The notes: a model not told the origin generated them from the letters alone. Counted from the first letter of the stretch, positions 24,828-36,083 are shown. The stretch: 64,000 bases of DNA from CAILZL01 sp963791615 (GCA_963791615.1 CAWBTE010000005.1:496001-560000); one strand, 5' to 3'. Translations and numbers: made by a program.

Positions 24828-25361
24828 ATGGCGGTCCGTCCGGTATTAAAAATGGGTGAGCCACTGCTGCTGCAGGTGGCCGAACCCGTGCAGCAGTTCG
24901 ATACTCACGAACTGCACACACTGATTGCCGACATGCTGGACACCATGAAGGCGCATAACGGCGCAGGGATCGCCGCGCCGCAGGTCGGGGTGTCACAACA
25001 GGTGGTGATTTTTGGCGGCCTCAAAAGTCCGCGCTATCCGGATGCCGAAGAAATCCCGTTTACGGTGTTGATCAATCCCGTACTGACACCGCTCGCCGAG
25101 GATGAGGAAGATGGCTGGGAAGGTTGCCTGTCGGTGCCCGGCATGCGCGGCGTGGTGCCGCGCTACACGCAACTGCGCTATCAGGGTGTTGATCAATACG
25201 GCCATGCCATCGACCGCACTGTCAGCGGCTTTCATGCCCGGGTGGTACAGCACGAAGTGGATCACCTGCTGGGCATTCTTTATCCCATGCGCATCACGGA
25301 CATGCGGCAGTTCGGCTTTATCGAGGTGCTGTTTCCGGGACAGGATATCGTGGACGATTAA
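24828..25361 (+). CDS. def: Peptide deformylase
   Basis: This Fe/Zn hydrolase removes the formyl group from new proteins. The 177-aa sequence has all three motifs: motif I GAGIAAPQVG (Ala and Ile replacing the usual Ile and Leu), motif II EGCLSVPG with the metal-binding Cys, and motif III VQHEVDHLLG with the HExxH site. The start MAVRPVLKMGEPLLLQVAEPV is typical. It is not next to fmt here, so it may be one of two def genes. The stop is 3 bases from the end of the convergent hypothetical gene. Confidence 0.96.
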   Translation: MAVRPVLKMGEPLLLQVAEPVQQFDTHELHTLIADMLDTMKAHNGAGIAAPQVGVSQQVVIFGGLKSPRYPDAEEIPFTVLINPVLTPLAEDEEDGWEGCLSVPGMRGVVPRYTQLRYQGVDQYGHAIDRTVSGFHARVVQHEVDHLLGILYPMRITDMRQFGFIEVLFPGQDIVDD

Positions 25362-25364
25362 AAC

Positions 25365-26111
25365 TCAGGCAGAAAATGCAAAACCGGGTATTTCGCTGGC
25401 ATGCTGCATGGAAAGCCGGTTGGCCAGACCCCCGATGGATCGCCGCAACATCCCCAGGTCACACTTGAGCGAATACGCCACCGACAGCGTGACCTGCGAG
25501 GCATCGGCGTCCGGCGGCGTCAGCACCACCTCACAATAGGCATCGAAGTAGGTGGCGTACAGCTGCTCGTAATCCTGCAGCGGCTGCTGGAAAACCGCGT
25601 CGTTGAGCAGATCGGTGCCCAGGTGACTGGAGCAGGCCAAGCTCGCCGAGCTGCGCAGGAATACGCCGTGTTCGGCAATCATTCCCCGCGTGTAGTCGTG
25701 GCCCGGCAGATAGTGGCGCACCAGTTGTTCGCGACGCCGACCCTGCACCTGGTGATCGCGTAAATGCGTAAACAGGCTTTTGCGATGAATCAACTCGAAG
25801 GTGGCGGACAGCAGTTCCGTACTTTGCTGGCGCGAACGGGGTTGGTCGGCAACCCGGTGCATCATCCGCGAATGCTCCGTTTCCCAACGACTGAAACTCT
25901 TGGGGCTTTCCAGGATTCGGGACGCCACCATCAGCTCATCCTGCTCATCGCTGTGGTACATGCTTTCGATATGCTCGACCGAGACGTCCATCAGTTTGGT
26001 GTAGCTGATCGGCCGGGCCGCAAGATGTGCGCGCTCGGGCAGCTCCAAGCTCAGGCGCTTCAGGCGGGTGGCCGTACTGGCGATATCGAAGGTGTTTGTC
26101 AGGACATCCAT
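25365..26111 (-). CDS. Hypothetical protein
   Basis: A 248-aa soluble-looking protein with no signal peptide or membrane helix; an AGGA Shine-Dalgarno precedes the ATG. It is predicted helical, with SYTKLMDVSVEHIESMYHSDEQDEL, SRMMHRVADQPRSRQQSTELLSATFELIH and a C-terminal ANRLSMQHASEIPGFAFSA. The long open frame and ordinary codon use support a real gene. No family was recognised. It converges on def with a 3-base gap. Confidence 0.7.
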   Translation of the reverse strand: MDVLTNTFDIASTATRLKRLSLELPERAHLAARPISYTKLMDVSVEHIESMYHSDEQDELMVASRILESPKSFSRWETEHSRMMHRVADQPRSRQQSTELLSATFELIHRKSLFTHLRDHQVQGRRREQLVRHYLPGHDYTRGMIAEHGVFLRSSASLACSSHLGTDLLNDAVFQQPLQDYEQLYATYFDAYCEVVLTPPDADASQVTLSVAYSLKCDLGMLRRSIGGLANRLSMQHASEIPGFAFSA

Positions 26112-26416
26112 GGCGCCATCCTGCGCGGAGCCGGAAAACTACTTTGCCCGGGTGGGTCAAGTCGGGCATAGCGTATTCCTGTTGCCCACCAGATGCTGCT
26201 AGTTTTCTGTTATGAAGCCAGGTGCGCCGAGCGAACCGACAGCGGTGTCGGCAGCGGAAAATTTACGGGAAAAACCGCAATTGCCGCTGGCGACCATAAC
26301 CAAACAGCATGAAGGGCAATTGCAAACGTGTGCAGCCAGCGGCGGTGTGATTATTGTTAACAGACTCTGGCGTCGCGAGACTGATTTCTGACCCAGTGCG
26401 AGCTCAGTGCGGGCGC
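26112..26416. other. 305-bp intergenic region
   Basis: No gene is seen. The left part should hold the promoter of the 248-aa hypothetical gene. The right part is downstream of the YkgJ gene. Short repeats such as GCCAGCGGC recur, but no clear terminator or known element stands out. Confidence 0.5.
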
Positions 26417-26785
26417 TCAGGCGGAGGGAATGAATTCCGGATCATCCTGATGCGCGCGCTCGAACTTCAGGAAATCGTAATACCCACACTGATTGCCGTA
26501 GGGGTACTTGCGGCATACAGCGGGCCGCGCTTCGTACACCGTGCAACGGCGTTCGTCCTGATCGAAGAACATACACATGCTTTTGTAAACATGGTCCTTG
26601 CGATGGCGCAGGATCCATTCATCGGCTTCTTTGGTCTTGTAGTGATAGGTGAATTTCTGGCGCGCCGCAGATTCACTCAGCTCGAAATGCTTCGCCAGAC
26701 GCTTCACGTCGGTATCTTTAACTTCAATACGCGGGTGGCTACAGCAATAGCCAGGACATTTGGAACAATCGAAACGTGACTTCAC
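26417..26785 (-). CDS. YkgJ family cysteine-cluster protein
   Basis: The 122-aa protein has the zinc/iron-chelating cysteine pattern of the YkgJ family: FDCSKCPGYCCSHPRIEV near the start, SMCMFFDQDERRCTVYEARPAVCRKYP in the middle and GNQCGYYDF. The VYEARPAVCRKYP segment is diagnostic. The biological role is unknown; metal or iron-sulphur binding is inferred from the cysteines. It is divergent from the lipase gene at 26887. Confidence 0.92.
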   Translation of the reverse strand: MKSRFDCSKCPGYCCSHPRIEVKDTDVKRLAKHFELSESAARQKFTYHYKTKEADEWILRHRKDHVYKSMCMFFDQDERRCTVYEARPAVCRKYPYGNQCGYYDFLKFERAHQDDPEFIPSA

Positions 26786-26886
26786 GATGGCTTCCGGAAT
26801 TTGTTTGCGGCGTATTGTAGGTTGAATCGCTACACTGGCAATCCATAACTTCTACCTGCCGGAATCCGGATCTGACCGCCCCTGTC

Positions 26887-28161
26887 ATGCAGCACCCCCC
26901 GGCCTTCAATCCGAATCATCTGGACGATATTGCTGTTACTCAGGCGCTGGCTGATGGTACGCACCAGCCGGTATTGCAAGCCTTTTTGGGCGTACCTGCC
27001 TATAACGAATTGTGCTCGCTGGCGCAGCAGGCGCTGAACGGTAAAGCCGACCCTTACGCACCCCATGTGTGGATACTGCCGGGCTTGCTCGGTACCCGTC
27101 TGGGTTCGCTCACCGCCCGGCACAATGAAATGTTGTGGCTGGAACCGGTGAGTCTGCAATCCGGCAAGCTGCTGCAATTGGCCATCGGTAAACGTCGCTC
27201 GATTCGTCCGCAGGGCGTCATGCTGCCGGGATACTTGAAACTCAAGCTGATACTGCAAGCCGCCGGCTTGCGGGTGAAGTTTTATCCCTATGACTGGCGC
27301 CGCAGTGTCACGCAACTGGGCAGACAACTCGCGGATGACTTGCTGCATGCGCCGGTCAGTGGTCAGCAGGGTGAAATCATGCTGGTGGCGCACAGCATGG
27401 GTGGTCTGGTGGCGCGTGCGGCACTGATGCACCCCGCCACGGCAAAGGTGAGTCGGGTGGTGCAGCTGGGTACGCCCAATCACGGCTCGTTTGCACTGTT
27501 GCAAACCCTGCGCGGCTGCTATCCCACGGTACGCAAGCTGGGCGCTGTCGATCAGCTACACAGTGCCGAGCAACTCACCCGGCAGGTATTTCGTAGCTTC
27601 TACAGTTTCTACGAAATGCTGCCGGGTGCGGCGCATACGCCGGGGCTGAATCTGTTTGATGCGCAGCACTGGCCGCAGGATGCACTCACGCCTTCTGCAC
27701 AACGACTCAAGCAGGGTCGCCGGGTGGTTCATCACCTCGCCAAGGCCGATCGGCGCTGTCACGTGATTGCCGGTGTCGGCCAGGAAACTACTACAGCAGT
27801 GCGGCGCGTGCAGAATGAATTCGTATTTCAGACCAGCGCTGCTGGCGATGGCACGGTACCCACCGCGCTGGCGCACTGGGAGCATGCACGACACTGGTAT
27901 GTGCGCGAGCTACACGGGCACTTGCCGCGCAACACGCAGGTGTGCCACGCCGTTGCCGAATTGCTGCAGGGTGAATCCACCCACCTGCTGTCGAGCGAGT
28001 ATCAGGACAATCACGCCATCATTGCTGAACATCCGGAATCAGAATTACGGCAACTGGCGGACTGCAAGATTCGCTGGGATCATCTGCCGCTGAGTGAGCG
28101 TCGCGATCTGCTGGAACCGGTCATCTCGCCGGCTTTTTCTGCTGCCTGTCAGGCTGAGTGA
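26887..28161 (+). CDS. LCAT/PGAP1-like alpha/beta hydrolase (lipase)
   Basis: The 424-aa protein has an early oxyanion region VWILPGLLGTRLGSL, the LCAT-like YPYDWRRSVTQLG, the nucleophile elbow VAHSMGG (Ser170), Asp321 in SAAGDGTVPTALAHW and His343/His345 in ELHGHLPRN. This is the catalytic triad layout of lecithin:cholesterol acyltransferase-like lipases. No signal peptide is seen, so it may be cytoplasmic. Natural substrates are probably acyl lipids but are unproven. No clear operon partner is visible. Confidence 0.85.
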   Translation: MQHPPAFNPNHLDDIAVTQALADGTHQPVLQAFLGVPAYNELCSLAQQALNGKADPYAPHVWILPGLLGTRLGSLTARHNEMLWLEPVSLQSGKLLQLAIGKRRSIRPQGVMLPGYLKLKLILQAAGLRVKFYPYDWRRSVTQLGRQLADDLLHAPVSGQQGEIMLVAHSMGGLVARAALMHPATAKVSRVVQLGTPNHGSFALLQTLRGCYPTVRKLGAVDQLHSAEQLTRQVFRSFYSFYEMLPGAAHTPGLNLFDAQHWPQDALTPSAQRLKQGRRVVHHLAKADRRCHVIAGVGQETTTAVRRVQNEFVFQTSAAGDGTVPTALAHWEHARHWYVRELHGHLPRNTQVCHAVAELLQGESTHLLSSEYQDNHAIIAEHPESELRQLADCKIRWDHLPLSERRDLLEPVISPAFSAACQAE

Positions 28162-28698
28162 AGCTTGCTACTGACTAAAAATCAGGCTCAGCCGGCCGAT
28201 GCTGAAAAATCTTGAACCCCCGGTACTGAATCTGGGATTCGCATCACAACAGCTATTATCGAAGTATCGAAAATGGCCTCCGGGCGATAGATCAGGGCTC
28301 GCGCAGGGTTATCTACTGGTTAACAGGATGACTACCCGGGCAGCCCGGCCTCTGCCCGGATTTCAATGCAAGAATGGATTTACCCGACGCATGTATGCCA
28401 TTGACGTACATGCGTCGGCTGACATGTTGTCACCTGCCCCGGCCATTGCCGCTGCGCAACCTCATTTGTCTTAACGCAAGATTCACCGTGACAAACTGCC
28501 GTTTGATCCGCAGTTTCGTTCGCGCCCCCGCATTCATTACCGCCCCACGCTCAAGACACATTCTGTCGAGACGATAGCCTCTGCAGGCGATGTGTTGCCG
28601 CAGGCCTGGCAGAAGTTTGCCGCTGACGTGATGCACGCCGGAATTCATTCCGGAACGGGTGGCGTGCAATGTTTCTGCAATCTGACAACCGCGCGGAC
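28162..28698. other. About 537-bp intergenic region
   Basis: No gene is recognised. It holds a hairpin CCGGGCAG-N8-CTGCCCGG at 28336-28359 and a second dyad ACGCATGTA...TACATGCGT at 28387-28415. The first hairpin, 175 bp past the lipase stop, is a possible terminator but has no T tract. Confidence 0.5.
28336..28359. terminator. GC-rich hairpin downstream of the lipase gene
   Basis: Perfect 8-bp stem CCGGGCAG / CTGCCCGG with an 8-nt loop (CCCGGCCT). Only a weak ATTTC follows, so terminator function is uncertain. Confidence 0.4.
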
Positions 28699-29541
28699 AT
28701 GCGTACTGACCATTGGCCAGCACACCTGTGGCTGATGTGTGGCATCGCCAGCCTGTTGTGTGCCTGCGGCGGCGGTGGCGAAAGTGCGCCCGCGGCCACT
28801 GCCCCCGCCACTCAGGCCGCCTCTGCCGGACGGCCGGTAGGCCAGAGCAACCAGCAGATTGCATCGCTCATTTACAGCGACAGTCAGCGCACTCCAAATG
28901 GCTTTTATACGGAAACCGTACCGGCGTTCAGCGGCTACGTGGCTACCTCGCATCTCAAGACCCGCGATATCAACAGCAGCGCGGTATTGCAGTACGAACT
29001 ATGCAGCGATGATTTCAACGAAGCCCGGCAATGGTCAGAGACCGCCAACAGCAACAGTGGCGACAATGCGCCGCTGACAACCACCGTCACTACCTCTCAG
29101 TACTTTGAGTTTGACCGTCTGCGCAACAGTACGCCGCAAGGTTATCTGCGCCAGCGTGTCTACCGATGCAGCTATCTGAGTCGCTCCACAGTTGATCTGC
29201 TGACCAGCAATGGCAATGCCGGCATTCTCAATGTACGTCCGATGGATGCGGCCACACTCCGGCAACTGGGCGAGTATCTGTGGCAGTTCACGACTTACAA
29301 CAACTTTGGCCATGCGGTGTTATTGAGCAGCGAAGGCGCGGCAACCAATTCATTAACGCATTCTCTGTATATCGCCAGCCTCACTCGCGCCACGACGACG
29401 GGAACCTGTGACAGCATCAACGTCAATGCATGGGAGCACACACTGAATACCGTCACCGGTGAGCTTGTGCTGGGCATCACTCCGCTATTCAGCTTTCAGG
29501 CCCAGGAAGCTTATGGCGTAGTGTCGGTGTGCGCCAGTTGA
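28699..29541 (+). CDS. Lipoprotein of unknown function
   Basis: From the ATG at 28699 the protein starts MRTDHWPAHLWLMCGIASLLCACGGGG, a signal peptide with the lipobox LLCAC. The mature lipoprotein then has a Gly/Ala-rich flexible linker. An earlier Met at 28669 would add ten charged residues. The roughly 280-aa product is rich in Ser, Thr and Asn (SETANSNSGDNAPLTTTVTTSQYFEFDRL) with paired cysteines (YRCSYL, GTCDSI, VVSVCAS). No family was recognised; it is likely an outer-membrane lipoprotein. Confidence 0.75.
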   Translation: MRTDHWPAHLWLMCGIASLLCACGGGGESAPAATAPATQAASAGRPVGQSNQQIASLIYSDSQRTPNGFYTETVPAFSGYVATSHLKTRDINSSAVLQYELCSDDFNEARQWSETANSNSGDNAPLTTTVTTSQYFEFDRLRNSTPQGYLRQRVYRCSYLSRSTVDLLTSNGNAGILNVRPMDAATLRQLGEYLWQFTTYNNFGHAVLLSSEGAATNSLTHSLYIASLTRATTTGTCDSINVNAWEHTLNTVTGELVLGITPLFSFQAQEAYGVVSVCAS

Positions 29542-29564
29542 TCCATGCCAGTTAATCCATGTGT

Positions 29565-29614
29565 AGGTCAGGCTTCAGCCTGACATGGCAAGAGTCAGGC
29601 TGAAGCCTGACCTG
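29565..29614. repeat. AGGTCAGGCTTCAGCCTGAC inverted repeat doublet
   Basis: AGGTCAGGCTTCAGCCTGAC and GTCAGGCTGAAGCCTGACCT are inverted copies 10 bases apart, and each half contains a smaller palindrome. The element lies between the convergent lipoprotein and HopJ genes and could act as a bidirectional transcription end. It is a REP-like family separate from the others in the window. Confidence 0.8.
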
Positions 29615-29620
29615 TATCGA

Positions 29621-29965
29621 TCACTTTGCCCGCAGCGCTTCACCCTCGTAAGCGATTCCTTCCCAGCCGTACTTCATGAAATTGCGGATATTGCCGTGAT
29701 CGGCGCCTTGTGGATTCTCCAGCACATCTTTGCGGTAGTAGGCGCCGAAACAGGCCAGCGTTTGTTGCTGGCTTAAACCTTGCAGCCTGGCAAACGCAAA
29801 CAGTTTGCAGGAGCCGGAATTCTGTCCGGCCGCATTCTCCAGCTGGCCATTGCGAAAGGCCACGGGCGTGAAGTCGTACAGCGCTTCAATTACCGCCATG
29901 GTGTCGGTGAATTCAACAGCATCGGGTGTTGTGGCCAGCTGGTGCAGAAAGGTGTCGAGAGTCAT
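29621..29965 (-). CDS. HopJ type III effector family protein
   Basis: The 114-aa protein starts MTLDTFLHQLATTPDAVEFTDTMAVIEALYDFTPVAFRNG, followed by NAAGQNSGSCKLFAFARLQGLSQQQTLACFGAYYRKDVLENPQGADHGNIRNFMKYGWEGI. This is the HopJ family, named after a Pseudomonas type III effector but widespread in bacteria without such secretion, where it is probably a cytosolic housekeeping protein. The upstream in-frame Met would add eleven non-conserved residues. Confidence 0.9.
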   Translation of the reverse strand: MTLDTFLHQLATTPDAVEFTDTMAVIEALYDFTPVAFRNGQLENAAGQNSGSCKLFAFARLQGLSQQQTLACFGAYYRKDVLENPQGADHGNIRNFMKYGWEGIAYEGEALRAK

Positions 29966-30021
29966 GTTTGCTCGTGACTGCGGTACAAGGCCGCGCACGC
30001 TACCCGATTGGCATCAGTCGA

Positions 30022-33000
30022 TCAATTCTTCTGGGCGCGCAGGCTGGACAGGTTCAGATCCTTGAAAGTGTCCTGATCGAACTTCAGACGCAGCTTCAGG
30101 TAGGGGCCCTGCGCCAGATAGTGCGCTGCATCGAAATCCTTGTCGTTATAGCCGCGGAAGTTGTAACCCAGTGAAACCCAGGCGTTCTTCATGAAGGTCA
30201 TGCCCACATCCGCGCCCATCGAGTATTTCGTGACACCGGACTTGAACGACTGCATGGCCGAGCCGTGTACGCCGACATCAAACATCCGGTTCAAATCGTG
30301 GCGATAGTCTGCCCCCAGTAAAGCCGATGTGCCGCGATATTCAGCACCATCAAAACTGCTGACCACGTAGCGCGCACCCAGCTGCAAACCAACTTGCGTG
30401 TGTGGGTTGAGCTGCCAGTTGGCATGTGTGTTGTTGACCAGACGCGAACTCTTGACCCGCTGGTTGTTGCCATCGGTACTCTGATGTTTCAGATCAATGC
30501 GGTCGAACACGATCCAGCGACTGTCCACCGGGCGATACGCCCAGGACAGTTGCAGGTTAGCCACCAGGTTATTGCTGGCTATCCTGATTTGATTGCTGCC
30601 AGAGCGTTGGCTACGAGTATCCAGATACTGACCCACCAGCGCGAAGGCATGACCCTTGACAGCCTCGCGATAGAAACCGCTGACCAGTGACCAGCGATCC
30701 TCGTCACTGCCGTTACGATATTCAACACGCTCGGTGATGCTCCACAGGTCATTGCGATACAGGCTGGCGGCGGACAACGCCAGGAAATCGCCGGTCTGGA
30801 AGTTGGTCACGGTGCCCTGACCATAGGCGCCGGAGGCCAACGTGGTGTTCGGATTGAAGTCGTAGCTGTTGGCGCCGCGCAAGGTCTTGCTCTGGTCAAC
30901 ACCAAAATCCACCGCCCAGCGTTCATTGATCTGCCAGCCCTGGGTCAAGCCCAGATTGGCAAAAGTACGCGCGCCGTTCTCGGTGAATTGCTGGCTGACG
31001 CTGGATGATAATTGCGCACGCTGCCACGGGCTGGCGCGCAAACCCACGCGGGTCATGTCGGAATCAAAGGTCGCACCATTGGCGTGCTCATAGTCAGCAA
31101 ACACGCTGGTCTCGCGAGTCAGCTTGTAATCCACACCCAGCAGCGTGCGATCCGGATAATCCGTCACTTCACTGGTGGAACTCAGCGCTACATCCTGCTC
31201 GGCGCGCAATGTCAGGCGCTGATCCAGCAATTTCACGCTGCCGCTGACAAAGCCCTGCTCACTGCTGGCCTCGCCGATACTGGTATTGCTGTCAGCTACA
31301 TGACGTACACCTGCGCCGATCGTGGTCAGCTGGGTATCACGCTGTATCTGCACGCTGCCCAGTTCGCGGCTGGAATCGCTGGCCAGCATTTCCTGATGCT
31401 GGCCTTCGGCGCGCACCGACCATTTGTCATTGAACTTCAGGCGCGCATCAATGCCCGCCTTGCGTGAACCTGATTCGGTGCTGAGCTGCTGGCCGAAACC
31501 GAAACCACTTTCTTCGACGCGGAAGTACGCGCTGGCATCAATGCGCTTGCTGACATGTTTCAATTCGGTGAACCAGGCATCGGCCTGCGCCACCCGCATC
31601 GGATTGTCGGAATCGCTGCGGGCGATCTCGGCGCGCAGCTGCGTGCCTTCGGCGAGCTGAATGCGCGTATCCACTGACGCCATGCGACTGTCGCCGACTT
31701 CAGCGCCTTCGTTGATGAAGCTGATGCCCACTTCGCTGCTGCCTGACTTACCCAGTTTGGCGTAAGCACGCCCACCCGCGCTCACCGCTTCGTTCATGGC
31801 CGAATCCACTTCGTAATCAACAATGATGAACTGCGGATTGAAATTCGCATCGCGACTCATCACCGGCTGCTTGAAATACAGCGTACCGTTGCTGTAATCG
31901 ATGTCGTAGTCGATATAGCGCGTCAGGGTGGTGGTGCTGACCAGTTTAGCGGTATCAAAACGATCACGTACTTCGATACGCAGCTTGTCGGTGCCGGCGA
32001 GGATGTCGCGCTGTGTCAGCTGATACAGACCGGAAGTGCCGTCGCCCTGCAATTCGTCCTGCACATAGCCCTGATCAGTGTTGGCGGCGAACGCGGTATA
32101 GCCAAAACGCTCACCGGCAAATTCCGATTTCACACCATTCAGCGTACGGCTGTAGCGACCCAGCTCAGTCATGGTGATGCCGGTGTTGAAGTCACCGAAC
32201 ATCGCCATGAACTGACGCCGTTCCAGCTTGATATACAGCTTGCGACTGGAGCTGGCTTCAAACAGTTGCTGACTGGCATCGCCATACAGCGTGTAATACT
32301 GGTTCGGATCAATCACGCCCAGCAGACTTTGTTTGTCCTTGTTGGCATCACGCGCGGAGTCATAGGCCAGCGTCAGCAGGAAATCGCCCTTGATGCGGCC
32401 CTTGGCAAAGAACGCCACACGGCCATCCTGTTCGTAGCCTTCCTCAATGTCGTCGTCGGTAGCCGCTTCGGCATTGTTGCTTACCGTGCTGTAACCCGCA
32501 GTGCCTTCCGCCAGACCCACCAGCACCCAGTCACGCGCCTGAGGTTCCAGCCACACACGCAGATCCTGCACCTGCCGTTCATTAAAACGCAGTTGCAGCA
32601 CCGCCATGCCGCTGCTGGTGGTGGGTTCCAGTTCAATGCGCGCCAAGCCGTCTTCATCGACGACAAACTGCGCATCGCGCGGCGCAAGACTGGCCAGCTG
32701 CTGGTCCTGCAACTGCTGTACTTCCCACCAGCTGCGATACGGGGCTTCGACGCTGTACGCACCCATGGTGCCGGGACGCGCGGGCTGACCCGCCGCATCG
32801 AACATACGCAAGGCGATGACCGGATGTGTGCTGCCGTCGGCGCTCAGCGTGGACTGCTCCTTCACCAGTTCTGCGCGTACTGCGCCGCCGGAGTAATGCA
32901 CCATGCGTTCGATGCGCGTCACTTCGGCTCCTGACTCATCGCGCACAACGGCCACCAGTCGGTTGTCACCATCTTTCAGGTCCACGCCGCGCCAACGACT

Positions 33001-35905
33001 CAAGCTGAGTGAGTTATCGCGCTTGCTGGAAGCGCCATCGAAGTTCAGCCCGCTCACGAGCGCACCATTCAGGCTGAGCTCAACTTTCTGTGAGGGCAGA
33101 TGCTGAATGGCAATCTTGATGCTGGGGATGGCGGGCACTTCATCAACCGTTGGACGCACCATGGCAATACCGCCGGACAGTGTTTCCACATCAACCTCGG
33201 CGGCGCTGCGGCTGGTTGAGCTCACCACTTTGGCAGCATTGAGATCCGCGCTGGCCACCAGCGCACCCGTGGTATTCAGCAACGGCGCTGCTTCACGCGC
33301 CTTGATGACGGAGACCAGACCCAGCGCTTTGACTCGCACGCCATCGATGGAAATTTCCACACGCCGATTTTTTGCCAGGCTGGCGACATCACTGCCGGGC
33401 GCTATGGGTTCATCGGGACCCTTGCCATCGGTTTCAATCTGTTCGGGCATCAGGCCCAGCGCATTGCGCAGATATTCGGCGACACTGGCGGCGCGCGCCT
33501 GCGACAACGCGGTAGTTGTCCTTGAACAGGTGCTGCTTGCTGGGAGGAATAACGTTTTTGTCAGTGTGCCCCACGGCCTTGATACGCAGGTTCTGCACAC
33601 CGCGCCACTCGGTGGCCAGTTTGTCCAGTTGCGCACGATCATCAAAGCTGAGCGTGGTGCCCAACACTTCGAAGTGTGGCGAGAACCGGTAGCTGGCGCT
33701 TTCATAATTCATGTCGCCACGCGTGGCGCGGTTATCCACCGCCTCGCTGCGCTGGTTTTTCTGCACGGGTGTATCAAACAGCAATACTGATTTGACAACG
33801 AAACCACCCACCGCCGTGTCCCTGACGCGGGTTTTGAAGCTGAGGCTGTGCTGGGCGCCGGCTGGCAGAGCATTGATACGAAAGACCAAGGTGTCGTCCA
33901 TGATCTGCGGTTCAGCCACGGTTTTTTCAGCAACGGTGGCCGTGACCGCCACATATTCCAGGCCTTGCGGCAACGTCACCATCAGCCTGGCGTTGCTGAT
34001 TGGCAAGGCCATCACTTCAGTATTCAGCGTGTGTAGCAGTTCGGCATCACCGGCGATGCGCGTGGTCATGCCATAGCTGACCTGACCGACGGGCAGCGCC
34101 TTTTCCTTCAGCACAAAGTCGGCGCGCCACAATGCGCCGGCACGGAGATCGACGAACTGCGAGTAGCTGCGGCCCGCATGACGCACGCGGTTTTCACACA
34201 GTTGAGGCTCCAGCGTGCCGGGCACGGTGACGGTATCCAGCTGCACTACATGCGATCCCGCTGACACACCTTCAAAGTGGTATTTACCTTCGTCATCGGT
34301 CACGGCGTAACGACCATCTTCCAGATAGATACGCACGCCGGGCACGCCTTTCAGCGTGCTGCTGTCGGCGTCGCAACTGCCGGTCACCACACGACCGGTG
34401 ATGAAGGCGGTTTCGTTGAACAACTCATTGCGCAGGCGAATGGTGGCCTGTGCGGTATTCGATGCGGCGCCAGCCGTATTGGCGGCGCGGGCGCGGTTGA
34501 CCAGTTTTTCTTCACGCGCGGCAACCGTCACTTCCACCACATAACTGAGTTTGAGATTGGCCGACGCAGCTACCGTACCAATGCCAAACTGCAAGGTCCG
34601 TCCATCGCTGCTGATCGACGGATCGGCAATAACACGGCTTTCAAGTCGAGCGGAACCGGGCTGATAGCGCAGGCCCTGTGGCAGCACATCAGTCACCAGC
34701 ACGTTGGTGACAGGGATGCTGTTACTGACATTCTGCACACCGATGGAGTACTGCACGAAATCGCCCTGTGCGGCCGTGGTCGTGGCGCTGCTCTTGGTCA
34801 GATACAACTGCGTGCCGGAAGGATCCAGTGGCAGGTCAATCGCCACCGCTACGGGTGTCGATACGCTGAACGACGCGCCAAACGAGGCAGTGCTCAGACG
34901 ATACGGCGCACCAGGCAATTGATTCAGTTCGGCGATGCTGCGTCCCGAGGCAAAGGTATAACCACTGGGCGGCGTGATCTCCAGTCGATACTGACCCAGC
35001 GCAACCAGCGGGAAACGGAACACGCCCGCCGGCAGGTTATAGACAGTTCCGCCGCTATCGGTTACCGCATTACCGGTGGTCATTTCTGACGGATAGGTGT
35101 TGATGCCATTATCGCCAAACACGGCGGCCGGCAAGCCGGTGGCCACGTTGATCAGGCGTACGCGTGCGCCATTCACTGGCTGGCCGGTCAGTGAATCGAA
35201 CACCAGTCCGTAAGGATCAACCAGTACCGACACATTGCTGGTGTCGGTGTTGTTATAGAAATCGGTATAAGTTGCAGTGATCTGCGAATCGCGATCTACC
35301 TGTAACAGACAATCGCCGCTGCTGGCAGTGGTTGAACTGCGCGTCTGCACGTAGCCGACAAACATACCGGTATTCACGCCGGTTTCGCGTAGGCGAATGG
35401 TTTCGGTATCGCCAATGGCCGTGGTCACGATCAGATCCGTGGTATCGATGACCGCCGCATTGCGATTCTGGTCAGCATCGCTGACCTGCAGGAACACGGC
35501 ATCGCCCGCATGCACCGTGTCGGTATTCGTCAGCGCCAGCAGCTGCGCCGCGTCCACGGTGCTGCCATTGGCAAACACCGGCTGTGGCAGATTGCTGAAA
35601 CCGCTATTCAACAAACATTGCGTCGGGCCGGCCGTGGTGTTCTGTGTCGCGCCACCCGCATCGGTAAAACGCAGCACGCTCAAGGTGGAAGCCGATGGCA
35701 CCGGCACTACCGTGGCATTCACGGTGTTGCTGGTGACGGTTTCCGTTGCACCGATTCCCTGTCGGGTGAACTGCAATTGCGCGGTGTTGCTGATGACTAC
35801 ACCGGGATCGGTGGCAGCCATCGCTGTCGTTGATACTGTGGCCAGCGCTGCCCATAGAAAAAGGTGAGTGGCTAACGTCGCAGCGCCTGACTTGACTGCA
35901 TTCAC
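30022..35905 (-). CDS. Giant DUF11/OmpA-like/beta-barrel outer-membrane protein, frameshifted
   Basis: The GTG at 35905 gives a signal peptide (VNAVKSGAATLATHL...STTAMA-ATDPG). An upstream ATG at 36067 would translate through a hairpin, so it is rejected. Corrected length is about 1960 aa. In order: GVVISNTAQLQFTRQGIG; a DUF11 repeat (PLDPSGTQLYLTKSS..., TNVLVTDVLPQGLRY); a SdrD/CNA-B-like domain (GVPGVRIYLEDGRYAVTDDEGKYHFEGV); an OmpA-like domain (LRIKAVGHTDKN, NYALSQARAASVAEYL, AKNRRVEISI); then about 900 residues of amphipathic strands ending LKLRLKFDQDTFKDL, like an outer-membrane barrel. One extra base at 33511-33512 breaks the frame within the OmpA-like part. It is the last gene of the DUF11 set. 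Confidence 0.8.
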
Positions 35906-35944
35906 AAAGCCATCCAGCGCACACAAGCCTGCGGACGCAGCAAA

Positions 35945-35971
35945 GGCGCGGGGCTTTATCAGCCCCGCGCC
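35945..35971. terminator. GC hairpin before the giant DUF11/OmpA gene
   Basis: Perfect 11-bp stem GGCGCGGGGCT / AGCCCCGCGCC with a 5-nt loop. It sits 40 bases before the GTG start of the giant protein and 113 bases after the preceding DUF11 gene ends. It probably ends or attenuates the upstream transcript so that the giant gene is made at a lower level. Confidence 0.6.
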
Positions 35972-36083
35972 TCTGTCGTCTGCAGAAGCTTGTCGATTGT
36001 TACTGCGCAGTCTTTTGGCCCGGCTTTTTACATGGACAAAAAGGTGCGCAGAGATCAGTGCGTGCATCTTCCCGTAAGCCGTT

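Noticed and set aside
35906..36067. Longer N-terminus of the giant DUF11/OmpA protein from the ATG at 36067
   Set aside because: It would translate through a strong GC hairpin and put the signal peptide 55 residues inside the protein; the GTG at 35905 gives a normal signal peptide.
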